Assembly: GCF_014650815.1 (NCBI RefSeq) | Contig: NZ_BMVR01000026.1 | Span: forward strand, 1-43,697 | Origin: Streptomyces flavofungini | Lineage (GTDB): Bacteria > Actinomycetota > Actinomycetes > Streptomycetales > Streptomycetaceae | DNA: 43,697 bases | Direction of reading: 5' to 3' | Shown here: positions 7,902 through 15,828 of the stretch, in pieces | Numbering within the stretch: position 1 is the stretch's first letter | Layout: each line of letters starts with the position of its first letter | Notes under the pieces: generated by a model | Told to the model about the DNA's origin: nothing | Databases searched by the model: none | What the model saw: only the letters and a program-made list of their open reading frames with translations | Made by a program: the position numbers and the translations under genes

Positions 7902-8285
7902 TCAGCGATCGACCACCCAGCGCGCGTCCATCGGCTAGGATCCCGTGTCAACGATCTGCCTCACGAGCCTGAACGCCTCACGGATGGGGACGGTGTCCTC
8001 ATTCGGGTACTTGTCGTCCTGCCCGTTGGAGAGGATGAACCCGTCGCTCGACCCCTGAGCCCCGGGGTCCACGGCATGCTTGCCAGGAACATCCTCGCCT
8101 TCGAGCAGCATCACCATCGCGCGCTCGGTATTCGTCACGAAGGCCAGCGATCGTCCGGACGAACTGGTCAGCCACGTCTCAAGCTGCCCGCTGTCGAACC
8201 TCGACTGAAGGGCCTCCAGCACCATCTCGGACGACACAGGGACAGCGCTGTTGTCGTTGACCACCCAAGACTCGATCACAAGCAC
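7902..8285 (-). pseudogene. Imm1-like immunity protein with an in-frame stop near the C-terminus
   Basis: The reading frame from GTG 8285 gives about 115 residues ending in EDTVPIREAFRLVRQIVDTG. This contains the segment SSDGFILSNGQDDKYPNEDT, which is the pattern I know from Imm1-type immunity proteins of polymorphic toxin systems. A TAG at 7935-7937 stands where homologues have Trp. Translation past it continues in frame (PMDARWVVDR) to a proper stop at 7902. A single TGG to TAG change therefore removes 11 residues. The toxin partner is absent, and the gene is wedged between two insertion sequences. The truncated product might still fold. Confidence 0.65.
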
Positions 8286-8318
8286 GACGATCTCGCGGAC
8301 GGATCTAAGAGACAGTCC

Positions 8319-9540
8319 CTAGTGCTGGATTCCTCAAACGATGTACACATATCGGCGCCGTAGCGAGCGGGGTGGTGGTGCGGGTCTGCCCCAGACCCAG
8401 GGGCTGGCACGGGAGTTGAGCTGGTTGGTCGCAGGGGTGGTGGCGTGTTCGATGTCGTCGCGGTTGGCGAATGACCGGCCGGCGAGGGCGGCTTTGCGGA
8501 AGATGCGCCACCAGCCTTCCCGCAGGTTGAGCCAGCACGCACCGACGGGGATGAAGGCGTGGTGGATACGGGGATGGTCCTCGAGCCAGGTCCGGGTGGA
8601 CAGGCTGTTGTGACTGGACAGGTTGTCGGTGACGATCCAGATCTCCCCGTCCGGGTTGGCCTCCTCGACCAGTTGCAGGAACTGCTGGTAGAAGACGCTG
8701 TTGCGGGAGGACGCGGTCATGGCGATCTGCTGGCCGTCCCGGACGAGTAAGGCCCCGTAGACCCAGGTCTTCTCCGGCCCGCGGCTGTAGTCGATCTCGG
8801 ACTTGATCCGGTGCCCGTCGGGTGACCAGGCGGGTGCGGGCGGGAAGGTCCGTGGGATCACCGGCCCCAGCTCGTCGGCGCAGATCACCGTCGCACCGTC
8901 GGGTGGCTGTGTGTAGAGGCCGACGATCCGCGTCCTTTTGGGACGAAGTCCGGGTCCTTCGAACGCGTCCAGGACCGAGTGCGGCGCCAGCGCACGCCTT
9001 CGGCAAGCAGGATGCGCCGCACCTGTGAGCGCCCCACCTCGATCCCCTCGGCCCGCGCTGCCGCGGCCAGGGAATCCAAGGTCCACTCGGCCGGCCCGGA
9101 CTCGTCGAAGGCCCACAGCTCCCCGACGGGCTCCCACCTCAACCGCCCCGGCGGCACGGTCTTGACCAGGGCGATGATCCTGGAGCGTTCCTCCTCAGTG
9201 ATCTGCCGCTTACGGCCCTGCCCACCCAGATCATCCAGCCCTTGCACGCCCGAGCGGTTGAAACGGTGCAGCCAGCAGCGGACCGTTTTCTGGCTGCAGC
9301 CCAGCTCCTCGGCTATCGCCGGCACCCGCGGCCCCGACCAGCTCAACTCGATCATCCGGGCCCGCATCACCACATCCCGCGGAGCCTTCCGTGCCCGCGA
9401 CAGCCGACGAACGAGGGCCCGTTCGTCCTCATCACGCCCCGGCCGTGCCCATAACACCATTGCCCAGCACCCGCCCCCGAACACCACCAACTAACCCGCC
9501 ACCAGCACATATACCCAACGAAAGCGGAATCCAGCACTAG
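8319..9540 (-). mobile_element. IS630-family insertion sequence
   Basis: The element is bounded by inverted ends CTAGTGCTGGATTCC (8319-8333) and GGAATCCAGCACTAG (9526-9540), with further partial matches inwards. The TA in each end is the expected IS630 target duplication (8320-8321 and 9538-9539). It carries one transposase gene in two overlapping frames. Excising it would rejoin GACAGTCCC to TAGGGCAGC. Confidence 0.88.
8334..9460 (-). CDS. IS630-family transposase, two frames joined by probable -1 frameshift
   Basis: The first frame (ATG 9460) encodes the helix-turn-helix part (RVPAIAEELGCSQKTVRCWL). It runs to DPDFVPK, where the slippery heptamer C CCA AAA lies (minus strand of 8936-8942). 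A -1 slip there continues directly into RTRIVGLYTQPPDGATVICA and the DDE part. The catalytic residues are present: Asp in ICADELGP, Asp in IVTDNLSSH, and Glu in LNLREGWW. The heptamer fits the X XXY YYZ rule exactly, so programmed frameshifting is more likely than a disabling mutation. A plain frameshift mutation cannot be excluded. The last residues lie inside the left terminal repeat. Confidence 0.85.
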
Positions 9541-9549
9541 GGCAGCACC

Positions 9550-10029
9550 TTAGATTCTGCACAGAGTCCAACTGCCGCTCTGGATAACGTCGTCGCGGTT
9601 ATAGCTCACCCACCTACCGCGCATTTCGCTCCCGGTTCTGGTCAGGAGAAATTGGAATACGCCGTGGTACTGACGCCCCGCTAGAGACGTCTCCTCCCAC
9701 TCGCCTGAGAGGGCACCAGTAGCTGAGACAGCCCCCTGAAGGCGAAATCGCGACGGCGTAGCACTATCGGGATCTTTGGCCGTCACGCGCCTGCCCCGTT
9801 GCGATACGCGGAGCGTCCGCTCCTCGACGATCACGCTTCCGTCGTCGTCGGAGATGTACTCAAAGGCGCTGCGCCACTGGCCCCTGAGGTTGACAGCAGC
9901 AGTACGACGGCGGATCAGTAGCGAGTAAACGATCGTTTCGATGGACTCACCGAAGACGACATCGCAGATTCGCTGCACGGTGGCGCCGGCGATGGCGAGC
10001 AAGAGCCAGATGAGCACTTGATCGAGCAT
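9550..10029 (-). CDS. Membrane-anchored beta-rich protein, possible lipocalin-like or Cap15-like barrel
   Basis: The 159-residue protein begins with a hydrophobic helix (VLIWLLLAIAGATVQRI). It is followed by about 110 residues predicted to be nearly all beta: repeated short strands with Gly-x-Trp turns (LRGQWRSAFEY, LSGEWEE, MRGRWVSY, SGSWTLCRI). One transmembrane helix plus a small beta barrel resembles lipocalin-like domains and, in outline, the CBASS effector Cap15. No cyclic-nucleotide synthase gene is in the window, and Cap15 usually has two helices, so this is only a structural analogy. The stop lies 10 bases from the IS630 end, and the 5' side is near another IS. Confidence 0.6.
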   Translation of the reverse strand: MLDQVLIWLLLAIAGATVQRICDVVFGESIETIVYSLLIRRRTAAVNLRGQWRSAFEYISDDDGSVIVEERTLRVSQRGRRVTAKDPDSATPSRFRLQGAVSATGALSGEWEETSLAGRQYHGVFQFLLTRTGSEMRGRWVSYNRDDVIQSGSWTLCRI

Positions 10030-10169
10030 CGTCCCCTCCCCGCGCCCCGAGCTAGTCGCTACGGTGTTCCACTTCCCCCTCGGTGAGAGGCTGTTCGTCA
10101 GAGCGACCTATAGGCCCCCGTCGACTGGCGTACAGCTACGCTCTCAGCGTCCTACCGCAGGAGGACGCG

Positions 10170-10265
10170 ATGGAGGGGCAAAGACTAGGGAAACTCGTAT
10201 GGGCGAGACGCATGGTGGGGCGGTCTCCCGTGGCCGTTCGGCCGCAGTGTGGCCATCCGAGGTGA
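10170..10265 (+). CDS. Possible short ORF or truncated gene start (31 aa)
   Basis: An ATG at 10170 follows the near-ideal ribosome site AGGAGGA by four bases. The frame reads MEGQRLGKLVWARRMVGRS and stops at 10265, just before a large palindrome and an IS insertion. It may be the 5' remnant of a gene destroyed by rearrangement. No family is recognised. Confidence 0.3.
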   Translation: MEGQRLGKLVWARRMVGRSPVAVRPQCGHPR

Positions 10266-10282
10266 GATTCGGCCACGGGATC

Positions 10283-10312
10283 TGAGATCCCACAGATGTC
10301 TGTGGGATCTCA
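10283..10312. repeat. Perfect 14-bp palindrome abutting an IS
   Basis: TGAGATCCCACAGA (10283-10296) is followed after two bases by its exact reverse complement (10299-10312); one more pair (10282/10313) extends it. Its last three bases, TCA, are also the left target duplication of the IS that follows. It could be a terminator hairpin or a protein-binding site used as an insertion hotspot. Confidence 0.75.
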
Positions 10313-10392
10313 GTGGGCGTTGTGTGAGTCGCCGGTGGTGTTGTCCGGTTTGAGGGCTTGCGGTCGGCCGGGTCTGCGGTCTGCTGGTAGGC

Positions 10393-11250
10393 ATGGGCGG
10401 GCGGCAGCCGTACCCGAGTGATCTGTCGGACGAGGCGTGGTAGCTGATCCGGCCGGTCATCACGTCCTGGAAGGGGCAGCACTGCTCGGTCAGCGGTCAT
10501 GAGGGCCGGTACGAGATGCGGGAGATCGTCGACGCGATCCTGTACCAGGCCCGGGTGGGCTGCCAATGGCGCCACCTGCCGCATGACTTCCCGCCGTACA
10601 CCGCGGTGTACTACTACTTCGGCAAGTGGCGCGACGACGGCACCGACCAGGTGATCCACGACCTGCTGCGCTGGCAGGTGCGCGAGAGCCGCGGCCGCCG
10701 TGAGGACCCGTCCGCGATCGTGATGGACACCCAGACCGTGCACGCCTCCGTCAACGCGCCCAAGGCCACGACGGGGCTGGATCCCGGCAAGAAGAGCCGG
10801 GGCCGCAAGCGGGGCATCGCCACCGACATCCCCGGCCTGCTCATCGCGGTGATCGTGGTTGCGGCGGGCGTGCACGACAATGCCATCGGCATCACGCTGC
10901 TGGACCAGGTCGCCGCGGACAACCCGTCCGTGACCAAGGGCTGGGTGGACGCCGGGTTCAAGAACGCGGTCATCGACCACGGCGCCGCCCTGGGCATCGA
11001 CATCGAGGTGGTGCGGCGCGATGCGGGCGCGAAGGGCTTCGCGCCGGCACCGAAGCGGTGGATCGTCGAGCAGGCCTTCGGCACGCTGCTGCTGCACCGC
11101 CGTCTCGCCCGTGACTACGAGACCCTCCCGGCCAGTGCGGCCTCGTGGATCCGCTGGTCGATGACCGACGTGATGACCCGCCGACTCACCGGCCACGCCG
11201 CGCTGACCTGGCGCGATCCGCCGCCGACCGGCGAGGCGGCGCATGCGTGA
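10393..11250 (+). pseudogene. IS5-family transposase with amber codon 17
   Basis: From ATG 10393 the frame reads MGGRQPYPSDLSDEAW and then TAG (10441-10443), where relatives have Glu before LIRPVI. It then stays open to 11250. The DDE core is otherwise intact: Asp in VMDTQTVHASV, Asp in GWVDAGFKNAVID, and Glu in KRWIVEQAFGTLLLHRRLA. A later ATG at 10516 could give a 244-residue N-terminally shortened product. The stop overlaps the start of the second ORF by eight bases. Confidence 0.85.
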
Positions 11251-11640
11251 ACTCCTGGCCCAGATCGACGAACGACAGGCCGCCGGCCGCGAGGAAGCAG
11301 CCCGCCTGCGCGAGCAGATCACCCAGCTCGGCGAGCAACTCGCCGCCTTGGAGCACCGGCTGGAGCGCCTCGAAATCACCCGGGAGACCGTCCTGGAGAT
11401 CGCCGAGGACAGCGATCCCGGCGGCTTGGAGCCGCTGCCGTCCACATACCGCCAGATCCTCGCCCTGTTCGAGGACGACGAACACGGCCTACGGGCCAAG
11501 GACATCTGCGAAGCCTTGGGAACCGGCACCGAGAACCGCCACGTCGAAGGCGCCCAGGCCAAGCTCAAACGCCTTGTGAGTCGCGGCATCCTCCCGAAAC
11601 CGAACCCGGCCTGTTCACCATGCCCCGACCGACAAGGTGA
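11243..11640 (+). pseudogene. IS accessory ORF: coiled coil plus winged-helix-like domain, frameshifted at 3' end
   Basis: The ATG at 11243 overlaps the transposase stop. The first 60 residues (ARLREQITQLGEQLAALEHR) form a strong coiled coil. They are followed by a small helical domain (LPSTYRQILALFEDDEHGLR onward) that looks like a winged helix ending in KLKRLVSRGIL. Near 11583-11592 the frame slips. In the neighbouring frame a sensible C-terminus (ETEPGLFTMPRPTR) ends at 11638-11640. This ORF recurs as an accessory gene in this IS type. It may bind DNA or the transposase; its role is unknown. Confidence 0.75.
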
Positions 11641-11712
11641 ACCCGCGCGAAGGCTCACACAACGCCCACTCAGGAGTAGATTTGCCCTCAGGCGGATCCG
11701 TCTCGCCGGAGA

Positions 11713-11748
11713 AGTTCAGGATCAGGAGACTGAACTGAGGGGTCTCCT
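11713..11748. promoter_or_regulatory. Interleaved inverted repeats upstream of the effector/STAND operon
   Basis: AGTTCAG (11713-11719) pairs with CTGAACT (11730-11736), and AGGAGAC (11724-11730) pairs with GTCTCCT (11742-11748). The two stems are interleaved and cannot both form as simple hairpins. They could be two operator sites, a pseudoknot, or alternative RNA structures. The site lies between the IS right end and the start at 11960. The rest of 11671-11959 shows no gene. Confidence 0.4.
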
Positions 11749-11959
11749 AATCGATCTGCGAAATGCACTCCTCGTTGGACCGGCTTGATCTCGCTGTTCA
11801 GCTCGCTGAGCAGCCCTTGGTCGTGGGTCAGGGGGGGCGCACCCGACCTCGTCGAGCGAACGGCTCGGACCGCCGGATCCGGGCGCATAGCGGCGTCTCC
11901 GTGTGCGGGTCGACGGGGGCCAAGTACCCGACGACTGATCACCGTGCGGAGGGGCAGAC

Positions 11960-12439
11960 TTGACCATGTCTTCGGGGCGACCATGGGGCATGACGTACTG
12001 GCGGCGGGTGTGTTGGTGGGGGCTTGCTCTGCTGGGAAGCGGTGCGGCGGTGGGGTTGCTGGTGTGGGTGACAGCCACGCACCCGGAAGGGTCCAGTCAG
12101 ACCTGGGGCGTCGCCGGAGCGGTGGCCGGGGTCGCCGCTCTGGGGGTGTCGCTGCGCCAGCTGCGCGCGCCAGCCCCCGGCCCCGCCCCGGCGGGCGCCC
12201 CCCCTGAGGCACCATCCGTCCTCCCTTCGTCGCCCGCATTGGTGGAGCCGGCAACCGGAGAGCGGGGGGCGATCGTGGCACGGGGGAACGTGACCTGCTC
12301 CTCGACCCAGTACACCGGACTGGCACCCACCGCCGCCGCGACGCCGCCGCCCGGTGGGCCACCGGGGCTGACGGGCAGCGGCGGAGCCATCGTCGCGGGC
12401 GAGGACGTCAACGACTCCCACACCGAGTACCGGCCATGA
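11960..12439 (+). CDS. Two-helix membrane protein with two C-terminal GAIVAGGDV-type motifs (putative effector)
   Basis: The 159-residue protein (TTG 11960 behind GGAGGGG; ATG 11966 is the alternative) has two hydrophobic helices at about residues 19-38 and 48-66, joined by a short loop. A Pro/Ala-rich linker follows (71-98). Two copies of a short motif come next: GAIVARGNVTCSSTQY (103-118) and GAIVAGEDVNDSHTEY (142-157), the latter at the extreme C-terminus. The same motif is at the N-terminus of the next protein, whose ATG overlaps this stop (ATGA). A membrane domain plus C-terminal motif copies adjacent to an NLR-like protein suggests a membrane-acting effector recruited by homotypic motif assembly. 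That function is inferred; no named family is recognised. Confidence 0.72.
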   Translation: MTMSSGRPWGMTYWRRVCWWGLALLGSGAAVGLLVWVTATHPEGSSQTWGVAGAVAGVAALGVSLRQLRAPAPGPAPAGAPPEAPSVLPSSPALVEPATGERGAIVARGNVTCSSTQYTGLAPTAAATPPPGGPPGLTGSGGAIVAGEDVNDSHTEYRP

Positions 12440-15303
12440 CCGGGGAACCCGTGCCGAGGCGGCCGGTAGCACCCGACGGGCTCCACGGGAGCGAAGGCGC
12501 GATCGTGGCTGGCGGCGACGTGACCGCCTCGTCGGTGCAGTACATCAGGGCGGAGCAGGCCTTTACGGTCCCGCCTGAGGCGTATGCGCCGATCCCTGAC
12601 GACGCTGCGGAGCTCGGAGTGTCGAACATCGGGACCGGGATGTTCGTCGGCCGCAGCAACGAACTCCTAGTGCTGGACGAGGCGTTCGCCCGCCACGACG
12701 AAGCCGTCGTGCACGCGGTGCACGGGCTGGGCGGGGTCGGCAAGTCGGCACTCGCCGCGCATTGGGCGGCCCGACGACACGAGAAGGTGCGGTGGTGGGT
12801 CACCGCCGACAATGCGACCGCGGTCGACGCGAGGTTGGCCTCCCTGGCGCAGGCCCTGCAGCCCGGATTGGCCGCACTGCCCGCCGAATTGCAGACTGAA
12901 CGCGCGGTGGCTTGGCTCGCCAGCCATGATGGATGGCTGCTCGTGCTGGACAACGTCGAGGACCCCCGGCACATCCGCCTGCTCCTGGACCGTGTGCCGG
13001 GCGGCCGATTCTTGATCACCACCCGCCGCGCGACCGGCTGGCACCACGACGCCACCGCTATCCGCCTCGGCGTGTTCGACCCCGCCGAAGCGGTCGACCT
13101 CTTCACCCGCATCCTCACCCACCACGGCCCCCGCAGCACCGACGGCAGCGATGCCGTTTGCGAGGAACTCGGGCACCTGGCCCTGGCGGTGGAACAGGCC
13201 GCCGCGTACTGCGCCGAAACTGGCACAGACCCTCTCGACTACCTGGACATGCTGGCCCAGTGGCCCGCCACGATGTTCGCTGCCAGCGCCACGGGGGGCG
13301 ACTCCGAGCGCACCATCGCCCGGATCTGGCACCTCACCCTGAACCGCCTGGACGACACCCCCCTGGCTGGAGACCTCCTGCGGATCCTGGCCTGGTACGC
13401 CCCCGACAACATTCCCCGCGACCTGCTTCATAGTCTCGCCCAGCCACCCCACCTCGCCACGGCGATCGGCCGGCTCACCGCCTACAACATGATCACCGAC
13501 AACCACGACGCCACACTGACCGTCCACCGCCTCGTCCAGGCCCTCGCCCGCACCCCCGACCCAAACGACCCCCACCGCCAGCCCGGAGCCGTCGATCACG
13601 CCCGAGACCAGGCCACCGCATGCCTGTCAGATGCCTTCCCCACCGGCGGCATCGATCAACCCGAGACCTGGCCCCGGTGCGCGGCACTCCTCCCGCACGC
13701 CGACGCCCTTACTCACCACCACATTCCTGACCACGACACCATCCAAACTGCCCGTGTCCTCTACCGCGCCGCCGCCTACCGAACGGGGCAGGGCTCACTC
13801 ACCCCCGCCATCCAGGCCCTTCAACGCGCCCTTATTACCGAGACGCGGCTGCTAGGCGGGGACCACCCCGACACGCTGGCCTCGCGCGGCAACCTGGCCT
13901 ATGCGTATGGGGCGGCAGGGGATCTGGGGCGGGCGATCTCGCTGCACGAACGCACCCTGCAAGAGACGGAACGGGTGCTGGGCGAGGACCACCCCGACAC
14001 ACTGACCTCGCGCAACAATCTCGCCAGCGCGTATGGGGCGGCAGGGGATCTGGGGCGGGCGATCTCGCTGCACGAACGCACCCTGCAAGAGCGGGAACGG
14101 GTGCTGGGCGAGGACCACCCTTCCACGCTGACCTCGCGCAACAATCTCGCCAGCGCGTACGAGGCGGCGAGGGACTTAGGCCGGGCGATCCCAATGTTCG
14201 AACGCACGCTGCAGGACTACGAGCGGGTGTTGGGCGGAAGCCACCCCGACACACTGACCTTGCGCAACAATCTCGCCGGTGCGTATGAGGCGGCAGGGGA
14301 TCTGGGGCGGGCGATCCCGCTGCACGAACGCACCCTGCAAGAGGCGGAACGGGTGCTGGGCGAGGACCACCCCAACACGCTGACCTCGCGCAACAACCTC
14401 GCCACCGCGTTTGCTGCGACGGGAGACCTGGGGCGGGCCATCCCCCTGCTCGAACGCATCCTGCAGGACCGCGAGCGGGTGCTGGGCGGAAGCCACCCCG
14501 ACACACTGACCTCGCGCAACAATCTCGCCGGTACGTATGAGGCGGCAGGGGATCTGGGGCGCGCGATCCCGCTCCACAAGCACACCCTGCAAGAGCGGGA
14601 AGAGGTGCTGGGCGGAAGCCACCCCGACACGCTGATCTCGCGCAACAATCTCGCCTATGCGTATGAGGCGGCGGGGGATTTGGGCCGGGCGATCCCTCTG
14701 TACGAGCAGAACCTCCAAGATCGGCAACGGGTGTTGGGCGGAAGCCACCCCGACACACTGGCCTCGGGCTACAATCTCGCCTGCGCGTATGAGGCGGCAG
14801 GGGATCTGGGGCGCGCGATCCCGCTCCACAAGCACACCCTGCAAGAGCGGGAAGAGGTGCTGGGCGGAAGCCACCCCCACACTGTGGCCTCGCGCAACAA
14901 TCTCGCCTATGCGTATGAGGCGGCGGGGGATTTGGGCCGGGCGATCCCTCTGTACGAGCAGAACCTCCAAGATCGGCAACGGGTGTTGGGCGGAAGCCAC
15001 CCCGACACACTGGCCTCGGGCTACAATCTCGCCGGTGCGTATGAGGCGGCAGGGGATCTGGGGCGCGCGATCCCGCTCCGCGAGTACACCCTGCAAGAGC
15101 GGGAAGAGGTGTTGGGCGGAAGCCACCCCGACACACTGCTCTCGGGCAACGCCCTAGCCGTCGCGTACGCAACGGCGGGAGACCTAGGTCGGGCGATCCT
15201 GCTACTCGAACGCATCCTGCAGGACTGCGAGCGGGTACTGAGCCCGGGCCATCCGACCATCGGGCTGGTACGTGCGAACCTCGAACAGGTGCGATGCATG
15301 TGA
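12436..15303 (+). CDS. NB-ARC/STAND NTPase with C-terminal TPR array
   Basis: The 955-residue protein begins with the motif GAIVAGGDVTASSVQY (21-36), shared with the upstream membrane protein. An NB-ARC domain follows: P-loop GLGGVGKS at 97-104, Walker B LLVLDNVED at 168-176, sensor-like FLITTRR at 192-198, and a winged-helix-like part up to about 400. From about residue 470 there are eleven 42-residue TPR units with consensus HPDTLTSRNNLA and AAGDLGRAIPL, plus a terminal half unit. No enzymatic effector domain is fused. The layout is that of a bacterial NLR: motif, NTPase switch, repeat sensor. It is the second gene of a coupled pair, and a role in phage or stress sensing is inferred. Confidence 0.88.
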   Translation: MTGEPVPRRPVAPDGLHGSEGAIVAGGDVTASSVQYIRAEQAFTVPPEAYAPIPDDAAELGVSNIGTGMFVGRSNELLVLDEAFARHDEAVVHAVHGLGGVGKSALAAHWAARRHEKVRWWVTADNATAVDARLASLAQALQPGLAALPAELQTERAVAWLASHDGWLLVLDNVEDPRHIRLLLDRVPGGRFLITTRRATGWHHDATAIRLGVFDPAEAVDLFTRILTHHGPRSTDGSDAVCEELGHLALAVEQAAAYCAETGTDPLDYLDMLAQWPATMFAASATGGDSERTIARIWHLTLNRLDDTPLAGDLLRILAWYAPDNIPRDLLHSLAQPPHLATAIGRLTAYNMITDNHDATLTVHRLVQALARTPDPNDPHRQPGAVDHARDQATACLSDAFPTGGIDQPETWPRCAALLPHADALTHHHIPDHDTIQTARVLYRAAAYRTGQGSLTPAIQALQRALITETRLLGGDHPDTLASRGNLAYAYGAAGDLGRAISLHERTLQETERVLGEDHPDTLTSRNNLASAYGAAGDLGRAISLHERTLQERERVLGEDHPSTLTSRNNLASAYEAARDLGRAIPMFERTLQDYERVLGGSHPDTLTLRNNLAGAYEAAGDLGRAIPLHERTLQEAERVLGEDHPNTLTSRNNLATAFAATGDLGRAIPLLERILQDRERVLGGSHPDTLTSRNNLAGTYEAAGDLGRAIPLHKHTLQEREEVLGGSHPDTLISRNNLAYAYEAAGDLGRAIPLYEQNLQDRQRVLGGSHPDTLASGYNLACAYEAAGDLGRAIPLHKHTLQEREEVLGGSHPHTVASRNNLAYAYEAAGDLGRAIPLYEQNLQDRQRVLGGSHPDTLASGYNLAGAYEAAGDLGRAIPLREYTLQEREEVLGGSHPDTLLSGNALAVAYATAGDLGRAILLLERILQDCERVLSPGHPTIGLVRANLEQVRCM
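14551..15054 (+). repeat. Tandem 252-bp duplication within the TPR array
   Basis: Bases 14551-14802 and 14803-15054 are nearly identical copies of a two-TPR unit (2 x 126 bp), differing mainly around the HPDTLIS/HPHTVAS codons. A third partial copy starts at 15055. The high identity at DNA level implies recent expansion, while the flanking units are more diverged. Confidence 0.85.
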
Positions 15304-15371
15304 CGGCCTAGCAACGCCCGCGTACAGCGCGGGTGTTGGCGGCGATCCAGGGTTAGTTTGGGTCGCCCTGG

Positions 15372-15828
15372 GTGCTGACGATGACGGTCACGTCCCGCGA
15401 GAAGCCCGAGGCGGGGAGCTCGGTGTCGGCCCGGCGAGCCACTTCGGCTGGAAGCGCTCGCGTCGAAGATCGCCTTCGCTGGCATGCTGACTGGGCCGAG
15501 CATCAGACGGAACCCCAGGGGGACTGCGTGATCGTGAACCGGTACTGCGGCAGCAAGCAGCCTGATGAGTACGATGAGTTGGAACAGCACCTCGTTCAGA
15601 ACCTCAACACCCCGCTCGACTGGCCCGAGGACGGCGGTCTCACCGTCAGCCACGTCGCCAACATCGCCTCTGCCGCAACCTGCGACTCCGCTTACAGCCG
15701 AGCGGCCAATGGCCACTTGATCGACCTGTTCGCAGCTCTCCCGTTGCCGGGCACCCCGGAGGGGAGCACCTTCTGGAGGCGCATCCTCGACGCCGCAGGC
15801 GAGGCCGCATGGAACATCGTCCCGGCTA
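15372..15828 (+). pseudogene. Hypothetical gene interrupted by an IS5-type insertion
   Basis: The open frame shows natural-looking sequence from about 15528 (VIVNRYCGSKQPDEYDELEQ) through LIDLFAALPLPGTPEG to NIVPA. It is then cut by the IS at 15829. After precise removal of the IS and one TA copy, the frame would continue NRPTDVPSRL and reach a stop near 16886, inside the next gene region, so the original 3' end may also be altered. The stretch 15372-15527 is of doubtful coding value. No family is recognised. The stretch 15304-15371 holds nothing recognisable. Confidence 0.45.

Larger units (their letters stand above)
10313..11669 (+). mobile_element. IS5-family element with a second passenger ORF, degenerate
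   Basis: The left end GTGGGCGTTGTGTGAG (10313-10328) is the reverse complement of the right end CTCACACAACGCCCAC (11654-11669). The element is flanked by TCA on both sides (10310-10312, 11670-11672), a 3-bp target duplication. It carries two overlapping ORFs, both damaged, so the element is probably movable only in trans. Confidence 0.85.

Noticed and set aside
8301..8319. Reverse complement reads CTGTCTCTTAGATCC, like the Tn5 mosaic end used in sequencing adapters
   Set aside because: Only the first 10 bases agree with the Tn5 end, and the rest differs; similarity to the left end of the neighbouring IS5 remnant explains it better.
7035..8363. Single 442-residue protein starting as an IS5 transposase
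   Set aside because: Only the first part is transposase in frame; the rest runs through out-of-frame transposase and antisense of the immunity gene.
13835..15172. Long open frame on the minus strand opposite the TPR region with repeating residues
   Set aside because: It is the mirror of the 126-bp TPR-coding repeat; composition is Arg/Pro/Cys-rich without fold character, while the plus strand has clear TPR motifs.
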